Source: Skermanella stibiiresistens SB22
GTDB lineage: Bacteria; Pseudomonadota; Alphaproteobacteria; Azospirillales; Azospirillaceae
Reading direction: 5' to 3'
DNA: 64,000 bases
Assembly (NCBI RefSeq): GCF_000576635.1
Contig: NZ_AVFL01000015.1
Coordinates: 62,001-126,000, forward strand
The translations under genes were made by a program, and so were the position numbers. Shown piece after piece: positions 51,562-60,820 of the stretch. The stretch's first letter is position 1. Each line of letters begins with the position of its first letter. The notes beneath the pieces were generated by a model that saw only the letters and a program-made list of their open reading frames with translations, made no database searches and was not told where the DNA came from.

Positions 51562-52809
51562 CTATTCGGCGGCGGCGCTCAGGAAGGGGCACGGCTCCAT
51601 GTCGGCGGTCGGCAGAAAAGCGTCGTCCCCGACCTCGACGAAGTTGTCGGGGCAGAAGCCGTTGAAGTCGGTGCGGAGTTCCAGCGTATAGGCTCCCGCC
51701 TGCCCGATCTCGATGTAGTCGCCTTCCCGCGCGTCCGCCGCCAGCCGATAGGGTCCCTCCATCATGTCGACCGCGTCGCAGGTCGGACCAAACAGGCTGA
51801 ACTCGGCCAAGTTCTCCGTGATCACCTCGACCCTATCGCCGACCGGGCGCAGTACCCGCATGGGAAAGCGCAGACCCGCGTGTTTCAGGTCGGACAGGCT
51901 GCCGTAGATACCGTCGTTGATGTACAGGAAGTTGTCGCGCCGCAACTCCACCCGAACAACCAGCGAGGCGCCCGCCGCGACCAAGGCCCGGCCCGGCTCG
52001 CACCACAATTCGCAGTCCTCCGGCAGGTCCAGGCGGGCCAGCCCGGCGTGGATGGCGTCGACATAATCCTCCAGCGGTGGCGGATAGAGGCCGACATAGG
52101 CCACGGGAAAGCCCCCACCAACGTCGATCACGCTCAGCGGTATCCTCGCGAGGTCGAGCGTGTGCGCCGCTAGCCTCAGCGCCGCCGTATAGGAACCCGG
52201 CGTCAGGCACTGCGATCCGACATGGAACGACAACCCCACGCGATGCCCCGCGGCGAAGGCTTGGCGCAACAAGTCGGCTGCCTGGATCGGCGACACGCCG
52301 AACTTGCCCCCCAGGTCATAGACGGCGGCACCGCGCGCCGTCGCCAACCGCACGATGATGACCACATCCGGCGCGGCGCCGGTCTCCGCCAGCACCTTGG
52401 CCAACTCGTCCGGATGATCGACCACGAAATGCCGGACCCCGTGCTCGCCATACGCGGCGCGGATGGCGCCCCGTTGCTTGACCGGATGCATGAAGTAGGA
52501 CTGGGTGTCCGCGAACAGCTCGCCGACCACCGAAATCTCCGGCAAGGACGCCGTGTCGAAATGCCTGATCCCGCCGTCGTGCAGCGCGTCGAGGAATGCC
52601 GGCTCCGCGTTGCACTTGACGGCGTACAGGACGTGCCCCGGAAAGGTCTCGACGAAGTGGCGGGCCGTCTCCCTCAGCACGTGCGGCCTCACGCAATAGA
52701 CCGGCTGTTCCGGCCTGAGCGCCGCGACCATGGCCGCGGCATCCGGATAGCTGGCCGTGCCGTTCGAGGCGCGATTGACCGCGAGGGGAGCGGTGAAGGG
52801 CAAGGACAT
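51562..52809 (-). CDS. Ornithine/lysine decarboxylase-like PLP enzyme (group IV, fold type III)
   Basis: The 415-residue enzyme has the Lys-PLP motif VLYAVKCNAEPAFL, the His-Gly region LSFHVGSQC, the phosphate-binding VIDVGGGFP, EPGRALV and the active-site Cys motif FGPTCDAVD. These identify the eukaryotic-type ornithine/diaminopimelate decarboxylase family, which makes putrescine or cadaverine. The exact substrate (ornithine, lysine or arginine) cannot be fixed by eye. The start at 52809 (MSLPFTAP) follows AAAGGTGG. It is divergent from the aldehyde dehydrogenase operon, which could act on an aminoaldehyde formed from such a diamine; that link is inference. Confidence 0.9.
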   Translation of the reverse strand: MSLPFTAPLAVNRASNGTASYPDAAAMVAALRPEQPVYCVRPHVLRETARHFVETFPGHVLYAVKCNAEPAFLDALHDGGIRHFDTASLPEISVVGELFADTQSYFMHPVKQRGAIRAAYGEHGVRHFVVDHPDELAKVLAETGAAPDVVIIVRLATARGAAVYDLGGKFGVSPIQAADLLRQAFAAGHRVGLSFHVGSQCLTPGSYTAALRLAAHTLDLARIPLSVIDVGGGFPVAYVGLYPPPLEDYVDAIHAGLARLDLPEDCELWCEPGRALVAAGASLVVRVELRRDNFLYINDGIYGSLSDLKHAGLRFPMRVLRPVGDRVEVITENLAEFSLFGPTCDAVDMMEGPYRLAADAREGDYIEIGQAGAYTLELRTDFNGFCPDNFVEVGDDAFLPTADMEPCPFLSAAAE

Positions 52810-53136
52810 GGGTTCGCGTTCCACCTTTTGGGATGTACTGGAAAGATGCGCTTCGAAAACGGCTAAATTCCGCCAGTCTTTGGCCACGCCCGCCACAGGG
52901 GCGATACTGATCGCTTTATGATTTTTCCATGGTAAAGACTAAGTTAAGCAAGGCGAATGAACAATTTGCCTTATATTTTAGACTGCCTCGTTTTCTCTCC
53001 CACGCTCCGTCCCAGCGCATACCACGGTCATTCCCGCTGGCCGATCCAGGTGCTACAAGCACGTCATCCCACCCTCCGCGCAGCCCACCAGCCCTGGACC
53101 GCCCGGCGACCGTCAAGAAAATCAGGAGGATCGATC
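52810..53136. promoter_or_regulatory. Divergent intergenic region, ornithine decarboxylase-like and aldehyde dehydrogenase genes
   Basis: The 327 bases hold no convincing gene. A markedly AT-rich patch at 52910-52985 includes TATATT and CATAAAGC-type sequence and is the likely site of both promoters. The right part contains a direct AGGAGGA ribosome binding site for the aldehyde dehydrogenase gene. Confidence 0.5.
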
Positions 53137-54636
53137 GTGCCGACGCCAACCCTTACCCCCAACCTCGACCCCCACGCGCTGGCGCGCGACCTGTCGGGCA
53201 AGCTCCTGATCGATGGCGAGATGGTCCCGGCCCGTTCCGGCAAGACCTTCGACGTCGTGAATCCCGCGACCGGCCAGACAGTCGCCCACGCGGCCGAGGG
53301 TGACGCGGCCGATGTCGATGTCGCCGTCCAATCCGCCGCGGCGGCCCAGAAGCCCTGGTCGAAGCTGAGCGCCCGCGAGCGCGGCCGTCTCGTCACGGAA
53401 TGCGGCCGCCGCGTTTCCGAGCACGCCGAGGAACTGGCCCGCCTCGTGGCCCTGGAAACGGGCAAGGCGCTGCGGACCGAGAGCCGGGTCGAGGCCGGCA
53501 TCGTGGCCGACGCCTTCTTCTTCTTCGGCGGCCTCGGCTCCGAATTGAAGGGTGAATCGGTTCCGTTCAGTCCGAAGATGCTGACGATCACCCAGCGGGA
53601 CCCGATCGGCGTGATCGGCGCCATCATCCCCTGGAACGTCCCGATGATGCTGATGGCGCTGAAGATCGCGCCGGCCCTGGTCGCCGGCAACACGGTGGTC
53701 GTCAAGTCGGCGGAGGAGGCGCCCTTGGCCGTGCTCCGGATCTGCCAGATCATGGCCGCCGTCCTGCCAAAGGGCGTCTTCAACATCCTGTCGGGCCAGG
53801 GTCCGGAATGCGGCGGACCGCTGGTCGCCCATCCCAAGGTCGGCAAGGTCACCTTCACCGGCTCGGTCGAGACCGGCAAGATTATCTACCGCGCCGCGGC
53901 CGACAAGCTGATCCCCGTAACGCTGGAACTGGGCGGCAAGAGCCCCATGATTGTCATGGGCGACGCCGACTTGGACAAGGCGATCGACGGCGCCATCGCC
54001 GGCATGCGTTTCACCCGCCAGGGCCAGAGCTGCACGGCGGCCAGCAGGATCTTCGTCCATGACAGCCTGCACGACGCCTTCGTCAGCCGCCTGAAGGCCC
54101 GCGTCGACGCCATGAAGATGGGCGACCCGCTGGACGAGGCCACCGATATCGGCACCATCGTCTCGCGCCAGCAATTCGACAAGGTCAAGTCCTACATCGC
54201 CATCGGCACGGAGACCCCCGGCGCCACCGCGCATGCCTGTTCCGCCCTGCCGACCGACGGCGCGTTGGCCAAGGGCCTGTTCGTCCAGCCCGTCATCTTC
54301 ACCGGGCTTGGCAACGACAGCCGACTGGCGCGCGAGGAGATCTTCGGCCCCGTCACCTGCGTCATCCGCTTCACAGACTACGACAGCGTCATCGAACAGG
54401 CGAACGACAGCGAGTACGGCTTGGCCGCCACCATCTGGACCAGCGATCTCAAGACGGCACTGGACGCCACCCAGCGGCTGGAGGCCGGCTTCGTCCAGGT
54501 CAACCAAAACCTCGTGGTCCAGCCGGGCCTCAGCTATGGCGGCGTCAAGCATTCCGGTCTGGGCAAGGAGGCGTCCCTGGAGTCGATGCTGGAACACTTC
54601 ACGCACAAGAAGACCATCATCCTGAATATGGGTTGA
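53137..54636 (+). CDS. NAD(P)-dependent aldehyde dehydrogenase
   Basis: The 499-residue enzyme oxidises an aldehyde to an acid. Catalytic residues are in VTLELGGKSPMI (Glu) and QGQSCTAASRIFV (Cys); the NAD fold shows FTGSVETGK and IPWNVPMM. It resembles betaine-aldehyde or gamma-aminobutyraldehyde dehydrogenases, though the substrate is not decided by the sequence. Translation starts at GTG 53137, eight bases after AGGAGGA; longer in-frame starts lie in non-family sequence. It heads an operon with the penicillin acylase (17 bases) and threonine ammonia-lyase genes. Confidence 0.92.
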   Translation: MPTPTLTPNLDPHALARDLSGKLLIDGEMVPARSGKTFDVVNPATGQTVAHAAEGDAADVDVAVQSAAAAQKPWSKLSARERGRLVTECGRRVSEHAEELARLVALETGKALRTESRVEAGIVADAFFFFGGLGSELKGESVPFSPKMLTITQRDPIGVIGAIIPWNVPMMLMALKIAPALVAGNTVVVKSAEEAPLAVLRICQIMAAVLPKGVFNILSGQGPECGGPLVAHPKVGKVTFTGSVETGKIIYRAAADKLIPVTLELGGKSPMIVMGDADLDKAIDGAIAGMRFTRQGQSCTAASRIFVHDSLHDAFVSRLKARVDAMKMGDPLDEATDIGTIVSRQQFDKVKSYIAIGTETPGATAHACSALPTDGALAKGLFVQPVIFTGLGNDSRLAREEIFGPVTCVIRFTDYDSVIEQANDSEYGLAATIWTSDLKTALDATQRLEAGFVQVNQNLVVQPGLSYGGVKHSGLGKEASLESMLEHFTHKKTIILNMG

Positions 54637-54653
54637 GGAAAGGGCCGAACGGC

Positions 54654-57032
54654 ATGTGGCGGTGGAAGCGGACGGCTCTGACGATACTGGCGATCCTCGT
54701 CGCCGTCCCGCCACTGGCCGCCGCCGGCGCCTGGCTATGGCTCCGCTCCGGCCAGCCCACCATCGATGGCACCGCCACCCTGCCCGGTCTGGAGGCACCG
54801 GTCGAGATCGCGCGCGACGCCAACGCGGTCCCGCACATCTTCGCGCGCGGCAAGGCCGACGCCTATTTCGCGCTCGGCTATGTCCACGCCCAGGATCGGC
54901 TGTGGCAGATGGACCTGAACCGCCGGATCGGTTCCGGCCGGCTGTCCGAGGTGATCGGCGCCTCGGGTCTCCGCTACGACAAGCTGATGCGGACGCTGGG
55001 ATTTTACCGCGACGCCGAGGCCGGCATCCGGGCCCTCGCTCCCGAGGTCCAAGCCGCGCTGACCGCCTACACGGCCGGCGTCAACGCCTCGATCGAAAAC
55101 CGGAGCGGCCCGTTGCCGATCGAGTTCCAGATCCTCCGGTACCAGCCCGAACCCTGGCGGCCCGCCGACAGCCTCGTCTGGGGCAAGCTGATGGCGTTGC
55201 AACTCAGCGGCAACCACCGTGACGAATTGCTGCGCGCCCGGCTGATGCGCCGGTTTCCGGCGGATCGCATCCGCGACCTGTACCCCGATTATCCGGCGAC
55301 GGCGCCAGTCACCCTCGCCGGCTTACCCGACCTGGATTTAGGCCGGCTCGCCGCGGCACTGCCGCCGCCGCTCGGCCCGTCGGCCGCATCGAACGAATGG
55401 GTCGTGTCGGGCGAGATGACGGGCACCGGCAAGCCGATCCTGGCGAACGACCCGCATCTGCAGCTCGGCGCTCCGATCCTGTGGTATCTCGCCCGGATCG
55501 AGGCTCCCGGCCTCTCGATCACCGGGGCCACTGTGCCCGGTGTTCCGTTCCACCTGCTGGGCCGCAACGATAGGATCTCGTGGGGCTTCACCACAACCGG
55601 CGGCGACACCCAGGATCTCTTCATCGAACGCCTGGACCCGTCCGATCCGTCGAGATACCTGACGCCCGACGGACCCGAACCATTCATCGAGCGGGTCGAG
55701 ACCATCAAGGTCAAGGACGCGCCGGACGAGACACTGACCGTCCGGGCCACCCGCCACGGGCCCGTCCTGTCCGACATCGAGCCGGATGCCCTCGGCGCCG
55801 CTCCCCAGGGGCATGTCGTGGCCCTGGCCTTCACGGGACTCAGCGACCGCGACACCACGCCGGAGGCCCTGTACCGGCTCAACCGCGCGCCGGACTGGGA
55901 AGGCTTCAAGGCGGCGCTCCGGCTGTACCAATCACCCCAGCAGAACATCGCTTACGCCGATATCCAGGGCAACATCGGCCTGTACACCCCCGGCCTCGTT
56001 CCCATCCGCCGCAAGGGCGACGGCAGCGTTCCGGTTCCGGGCTGGACCGACGAGTTCGGCTGGACGGGAGCGATACCGTTCGACGAACTGCCGCACGCCT
56101 TCAATCCACCGGCCCAGCGTATCGTCAACGCCAACAACCGCGTCGTCCCGCCGGACTATCCCCGCTTCATCACCAATCGATGGGACGACTGGTACCGCGC
56201 GTCGCGCATCGAACAGGTCCTGTCGGAGACCAAGCGCCACGACGTCGACGCCGCCCAGGCGCTCCTGATGGACAGCGTCACCCCCGTCTTCGCCGAGCTT
56301 CGGCCCGAGATGCGCGGGATTGTCGCGACCACGCCCGAGGCGGAGACGGCGCTCGACCTGCTGCGCGACTGGGACGGCACCATGGACCGTGACCAACCGG
56401 AGCCCCTGATCTTCGAGTGGTGGCTGCGCGATCTCCACCGCGCCGTCTACGCCGACGAGTTGGGTGACCTGTTCGGCGACGTGCTGTCGTCCAGCCCGCG
56501 CGTTCTCCTCCACATGCTGAGGGGGGCGCCGCGCTGGTGCGACGACACCATTACGCCGGACCGGACCGAGTCTTGCGACGACATCCTGACCGCCTCGTTC
56601 AACCGCACGGTCCAGGAACTTCGCCAGCGTCATGGCGACGACCCGACCGATTGGCGCTGGGGCATGGAGCATCGGGCCCCCTTGGCCCATCAGGTGCTCA
56701 GCCGCGTCCCCGTGCTCGGGGACCTGTTCGACATCGGGATCGAGACCGACGGTGGCAATCAGACCGTCAACCGCGGCGGCAGCGCCATCCGAGACGCCCA
56801 AGCGCCGTTCTCCCACGTCCACGGTGCCGGCTACCGGGCGGTCTACGACATGTCGGACCCGGCCAATTCCCGTTTCATGATCGCCACCGGCCAATCGGGC
56901 GATCCGCTGTCCTCCCACTACGGCGACCTTGTCGAACGCTGGCGGAACGGCGACCATTTCACCATCGCCGGCTCGCTGGACGAGGTGACGGCCACCGGCC
57001 TCGGCCGGCTCACCCTGCTCCCCGCCCCCTGA
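54654..57032 (+). CDS. Penicillin acylase family Ntn-hydrolase
   Basis: The 792-residue protein has an N-terminal signal or anchor (LTILAILVAVPPLAAAGAWLWL) and the two-subunit penicillin acylase fold. The autoprocessing site is the Ala-Ser bond in PSAASNEWVVSG, with S246 becoming the N-terminal nucleophile after cleavage; the chain splits into alpha and beta parts as in PvdQ or QuiP. Members hydrolyse amides such as acyl-homoserine lactones or beta-lactams; here the substrate is open. ATG 54654 follows GAGGAAAGGG. It is the middle gene of the operon. Confidence 0.93.
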   Translation: MWRWKRTALTILAILVAVPPLAAAGAWLWLRSGQPTIDGTATLPGLEAPVEIARDANAVPHIFARGKADAYFALGYVHAQDRLWQMDLNRRIGSGRLSEVIGASGLRYDKLMRTLGFYRDAEAGIRALAPEVQAALTAYTAGVNASIENRSGPLPIEFQILRYQPEPWRPADSLVWGKLMALQLSGNHRDELLRARLMRRFPADRIRDLYPDYPATAPVTLAGLPDLDLGRLAAALPPPLGPSAASNEWVVSGEMTGTGKPILANDPHLQLGAPILWYLARIEAPGLSITGATVPGVPFHLLGRNDRISWGFTTTGGDTQDLFIERLDPSDPSRYLTPDGPEPFIERVETIKVKDAPDETLTVRATRHGPVLSDIEPDALGAAPQGHVVALAFTGLSDRDTTPEALYRLNRAPDWEGFKAALRLYQSPQQNIAYADIQGNIGLYTPGLVPIRRKGDGSVPVPGWTDEFGWTGAIPFDELPHAFNPPAQRIVNANNRVVPPDYPRFITNRWDDWYRASRIEQVLSETKRHDVDAAQALLMDSVTPVFAELRPEMRGIVATTPEAETALDLLRDWDGTMDRDQPEPLIFEWWLRDLHRAVYADELGDLFGDVLSSSPRVLLHMLRGAPRWCDDTITPDRTESCDDILTASFNRTVQELRQRHGDDPTDWRWGMEHRAPLAHQVLSRVPVLGDLFDIGIETDGGNQTVNRGGSAIRDAQAPFSHVHGAGYRAVYDMSDPANSRFMIATGQSGDPLSSHYGDLVERWRNGDHFTIAGSLDEVTATGLGRLTLLPAP

Positions 57033-57056
57033 CCCCTGATCCCGGAGCCTCCGCCC

Positions 57057-58271
57057 ATGTCGATCGGCCTCGAAGACATCAGACGCGCGGCGGCCATCGT
57101 GGCGGAGGACCTGCCGCCAACGCCGACCGTCGCGGCGCCCCGTTTGTCGGAGCAGACCGGGACCAAGCTGTTCCTCAAGCTGGAGAGCCTGCGCCACACC
57201 GGCTCGTTCAAGGAGCGCGGCGCCCTGGTCAAGCTGAGGAGCCTGGACGCGGCGCAGGCCCGGCAGGGCGTCATCGCCATGTCCGCCGGCAATCACGCCC
57301 AGGGGGTGGCCCACCACGCGACCCGGCTTGGCATCCCCGCCACCATCGTGATGCCGGCGCAGACCCCGTTCACCAAGGTCGAGCGGACGGAGGCCTACGG
57401 CGGCCGCGTCCTGCTCCATGGCGACACGCTGAGCGACGCCGAAACCTTCGCCCACGCCGTCGCCGAGCACGACGGATTGACCTTCGTCCACCCCTACGAC
57501 GACCCTCTGATCATCGCGGGACAAGGCACCATCGGGCTGGAGATGCTGGAGGCCGTGCCGGACCTGGATACACTGGTGATCCCGATCGGCGGCGGCGGCC
57601 TGATCGCCGGCATCGCCGTCGCGGCCAAGGCCCTGAAGCCCGGCATCCGGATCATCGGCGTCGAGGCCGAGCTGTACCCGTCCATGAAGCGGACGCTGGC
57701 CGATGCTCCCGTGTCATGCTCCGGCGCCACCATCGCGGAGGGCATCGCCGTCAAGTCGCCCGGCTTGCTGACGCGGGAGATCATCCGGGATTTGGTCGAC
57801 GATATCGTCCTGGTCGGCGAGGAGTGCCTGGAGCGCGCCATCTACACCCTGATCACCGAGCAGAAGCTGGTGGTCGAAGGAGCGGGTGCGGCCGGTGTCG
57901 CGGCCTTGCTGGACGATCCCGACCGTTTCGCGGGACAGACCGTCGGCACCGTCATCTGCGGCGGCAACATCGACGCCCGCGTGCTGGCCTCGATCCTGAT
58001 GCGCGGACTGGTCCGCCAGCGCCGCGTCGTCCGTCTGCGCATCGGCCTGAGCGACGCGCCCGGAGCGCTCGCGAAGGTGGCGCAGTTCCTCGGCGACGCG
58101 GGCGGCAACATCGTGGAGGTCTATCACCAGCGCCTGTTCCACAACGTCCCGGTCAAGATGGCCGATATCGATGTCGTGCTGGAAACCCGCGATCCGGCCC
58201 ATGTGGACGCCATCATCGCCCAACTGCGCGCCGCGGGCTATCCAGCCGAATTGATGGACGACGTGTCGTGA
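57057..58271 (+). CDS. ilvA: Threonine ammonia-lyase (threonine dehydratase)
   Basis: The 404-residue PLP enzyme deaminates threonine to 2-oxobutyrate, the first step towards isoleucine or catabolism. The Lys-PLP motif is TGSFKERGA (K52), the phosphate-binding loop is PIGGGGLIAG and the C-terminal ACT-like domain (LRIGLSDAPGALAKVAQFLG) is a regulatory ligand-binding module. A shorter ACT tail than in biosynthetic IlvA is seen. It follows the penicillin acylase gene by 24 bases in the same direction and may share its transcript. Confidence 0.95.
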   Translation: MSIGLEDIRRAAAIVAEDLPPTPTVAAPRLSEQTGTKLFLKLESLRHTGSFKERGALVKLRSLDAAQARQGVIAMSAGNHAQGVAHHATRLGIPATIVMPAQTPFTKVERTEAYGGRVLLHGDTLSDAETFAHAVAEHDGLTFVHPYDDPLIIAGQGTIGLEMLEAVPDLDTLVIPIGGGGLIAGIAVAAKALKPGIRIIGVEAELYPSMKRTLADAPVSCSGATIAEGIAVKSPGLLTREIIRDLVDDIVLVGEECLERAIYTLITEQKLVVEGAGAAGVAALLDDPDRFAGQTVGTVICGGNIDARVLASILMRGLVRQRRVVRLRIGLSDAPGALAKVAQFLGDAGGNIVEVYHQRLFHNVPVKMADIDVVLETRDPAHVDAIIAQLRAAGYPAELMDDVS

Positions 58272-58301
58272 GGCTCCAGGCCCAGAGGTCCAGGTCGGCT
58301 C

Positions 58302-58787
58302 TCAGCCTTGGTCGGTGATCCCGGCGTAGTCGCCCTTGTAGTACAGCAGCGGCTTGCCCTCCGCCACCGAGGCCAGCCGCTTGACCCTGCCGACCATGAT
58401 GACATGGTCGCCGGCGTCGTGGACAGCCTCCGTCGCGCAATCCATCGACGCGAGGCAGCCAGCCAGGATCGGCGCTCCCGTCTCCCACGTCTCCCAGGTC
58501 AAGCCTTCCCACCGGTCGCCGAACGCGGTGGAGAACCGCACGGAGAGGTCGCGCTGCCCCTCCGCCAGCACATTGACCGCGAACCGGCCCGAACTGGTGA
58601 AGACATCCAGGTTGTTGGACGTCTTGCCCAGGCAGAACAGCACCAGGGGCGGGTCCAGCGACACGGAACTGAAGGAGTTGGCGGTCAGCCCGAAGGTCTC
58701 GCCCGCGTCGGTCGCGGTGGTGATCACCGTGATCCCGGTGGCGAAGCATCCCAGGGCGTTGCGGAACGCCCGCCGGTCAAAGCTCAT
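58302..58787 (-). CDS. Flavin reductase family protein
   Basis: This 161-residue FMN/FAD reductase-like protein (HpaC/ActVB fold) shows GCFATGITVITT, ANSFSSVSLDPPLVLFCLGK, FAVNVLAEGQRDLSVRFS and the end segment VIMVGRVKRLA that recurs in the family. It supplies reduced flavin to a monooxygenase; no partner oxygenase is adjacent. The start at 58787 is the first ATG. It is convergent with the threonine ammonia-lyase gene and divergent from motA. Confidence 0.92.
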   Translation of the reverse strand: MSFDRRAFRNALGCFATGITVITTATDAGETFGLTANSFSSVSLDPPLVLFCLGKTSNNLDVFTSSGRFAVNVLAEGQRDLSVRFSTAFGDRWEGLTWETWETGAPILAGCLASMDCATEAVHDAGDHVIMVGRVKRLASVAEGKPLLYYKGDYAGITDQG

Positions 58788-58990
58788 GGCGAAGGTTCGC
58801 TCGGTTCAGGCTGAAAAAAGGCATCTCGCGTGTTTCGGTATATCAGGCGGGCACCGCGCGCAAGCTTGAAGTACCGCCGCCAGCGCCCGCCAGCCGCCCC
58901 ACTAAGGGCTTCTTAACGAAACCAGCCCACTCTATCGGAAGTGATCCCAACTCCCAATTCCGACCCTTCACGCGGTGGCAACTCCCGGAC

Positions 58991-59851
58991 ATGCTGTTCA
59001 TCATCGGCTCCATCACCGTCCTGGTCAGCGTGCTGGGCGGCTACGCGGCCATGGGTGGTCATATCGGCGTGCTGTGGCAACCGTTCGAGGCGGTGATCAT
59101 TGTCGGCGCCGCCATCGGCGCGTTCATCATCTCGAATCCCAAGACGGTTCTGAGCCGCTGCGGCAAAGCGATGTTCACCCTGCTGAAGGGCTCGCGCTAC
59201 GACAAGAACAGCTACCTGGAGCTGCTTAGCCTCCAGTACCAAGTTTTCAAGATCGCCAAGACCCGGGGTCTCCTGGCCCTCGAACAGCATATCGAGAAGC
59301 CTGAGGAAAGCTCGCTGTTTCAGCAGTTCCCCAAATTCCACGGCAATCACCACGCCGTCGTCTTCCTCTGCGATTACCTGCGCCTGATGTCGCTCGGCTC
59401 CGATAATCCCCACGAGCTCGAGACGCTGATGGAGGAGGAGTTGGAAACCCACCACCAGGAACACGCGCAGATCTCGGGCGCGATCCAGACCATGGCCGAT
59501 GGCATGCCGGCGCTGGGCATCGTCGCCGCGGTCCTGGGCGTGATCAAGACCATGGGCTCCATCACCGAACCGCCGGAGGTGCTGGGCAAGCTGATCGGTG
59601 GCGCGCTGGTCGGGACCTTCCTGGGCGTCTGGATCTCCTATGGCTTCCTCGCCCCCATCGCCAGTTCGCTGAAGGCCGTCTACGAGGCCGAGGTCAAGTA
59701 CTTCCAGTGCATGAAGGCGGGCTTGCTGGCCCACCTGCACGGCTACGCCCCCGCCGTCTCGGTCGAATACGCCCGCAAGGCCCTGCTGACCGACGTCCGC
59801 CCAACCTTCTACGAGGTCGAGGACGCGACGTCGGCCCTGCCGCCCGCCTGA
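58991..59851 (+). CDS. motA: Flagellar motor stator protein MotA
   Basis: The 286-residue membrane protein has four transmembrane helices: two near the N-terminus (about 2-20 and 30-50) and two towards the end (VVAAVLGVIKTMG and GKLIGGALVGTFLGVWISYGF). Between them lies the cytoplasmic loop with HELETLMEEELE. The conserved Pro of helix 3 (MADGMPALG) for the proton path is present. It uses ion flux with MotB to turn the flagellum. motB follows after 17 bases. No other flagellar genes are in the window. Confidence 0.96.
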   Translation: MLFIIGSITVLVSVLGGYAAMGGHIGVLWQPFEAVIIVGAAIGAFIISNPKTVLSRCGKAMFTLLKGSRYDKNSYLELLSLQYQVFKIAKTRGLLALEQHIEKPEESSLFQQFPKFHGNHHAVVFLCDYLRLMSLGSDNPHELETLMEEELETHHQEHAQISGAIQTMADGMPALGIVAAVLGVIKTMGSITEPPEVLGKLIGGALVGTFLGVWISYGFLAPIASSLKAVYEAEVKYFQCMKAGLLAHLHGYAPAVSVEYARKALLTDVRPTFYEVEDATSALPPA

Positions 59852-59868
59852 TCCGGCAGAGCTCCGCG

Positions 59869-60813
59869 ATGGCGCCGCCTCCACCCTCGCCCGGCAACAA
59901 CCAGCAGCCGGTCATCATCATCAAGCGGAAGCGCAAGCGGCACCACGACGCCCATCACGGCGGCGCGTGGAAGGTCGCCTACGCCGACTTCGTGACGGCG
60001 ATGATGGCGTTCTTCCTGCTGCTATGGCTGCTCAACGTCACCACCTCGCAGCAGCGGAAGGGCATCGCCGACTACTTCAGCCCCGCCAGCGTGTCGCGCG
60101 AGACCAGTGGCAGCGGCGGCGTCCTCGGTGGCCTGACCATCACGGTCCCAGGCGCCATGATCTCCCCCGGCTCGCCGATGAACATGACCCAGCCGACGGC
60201 CAGCCGCGCCGGCGAGTCCGAGAAGGAGCCCAACCAGATCTCGGAGGAGCAGTACGACGCCGCCGGCATGAGCACCGCCCAGATCGAGGACAAGGCGCTT
60301 CGCGAGGAGATGGCGAAGCGCGAGCAGAAGCAGTTCGACGAGGCCGAGAAGACGCTACGGAAAGCGATCGAGGGCGTGCCGGAACTCTCGCAGCTGGCGG
60401 ACAGCCTGATGATCGAGCAGACGCCGGAGGGTCTGCGGATCCAGATCGTCGATCAGGCGAACTATTCCATGTTCCCGCTCGGCAGCGCCCAGATGTATCC
60501 CCCGACCCGCCAGCTCTTGGGATTGGTCGCCCAGGCGGTCGGGCGCCTGCCCAACAAGCTGTCGATCAGCGGCCACACCGACGGTACCCGCTTCGCGAGG
60601 GGCGACATCTACGGCAATTGGGAACTCTCGACCGACCGCGCCAATTCCAGCCGCCGCGCCCTGATCGCGGGCGGGATCGACGAAACCCGGATCGCGACCG
60701 TGGTCGGCCGCGCCGACCGCGACCACCTGCTCCCCACCGATCCGCAGTCGCCGCGCAACCGCCGGATCAGCATCATCCTGCTGCGCGACATCAAGCCCCT
60801 GCCAAAACGCTAG
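59869..60813 (+). CDS. motB: Flagellar motor stator protein MotB
   Basis: The 314-residue protein anchors the stator to peptidoglycan. A basic N-terminal leader (IIIKRKRKRHHDAHHGG) precedes the single membrane helix VAYADFVTAMMAFFLLLWLL with proton-binding D40, then a plug/linker and a C-terminal OmpA-like domain (LSISGHTDGTRF and LSTDRANSSRRALI). Start ATG 59869 gives the standard N-terminus. It pairs with motA and ends 7 bases before the convergent P450 gene stop. Confidence 0.96.
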   Translation: MAPPPPSPGNNQQPVIIIKRKRKRHHDAHHGGAWKVAYADFVTAMMAFFLLLWLLNVTTSQQRKGIADYFSPASVSRETSGSGGVLGGLTITVPGAMISPGSPMNMTQPTASRAGESEKEPNQISEEQYDAAGMSTAQIEDKALREEMAKREQKQFDEAEKTLRKAIEGVPELSQLADSLMIEQTPEGLRIQIVDQANYSMFPLGSAQMYPPTRQLLGLVAQAVGRLPNKLSISGHTDGTRFARGDIYGNWELSTDRANSSRRALIAGGIDETRIATVVGRADRDHLLPTDPQSPRNRRISIILLRDIKPLPKR

Positions 60814-60820
60814 CCAAACG

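Noticed and set aside
55932-58318. Long antisense and shifted frames over penicillin acylase and threonine ammonia-lyase
   Set aside because: They are high-GC frame shadows; the plus-strand enzymes show complete active-site motifs and ribosome binding sites.
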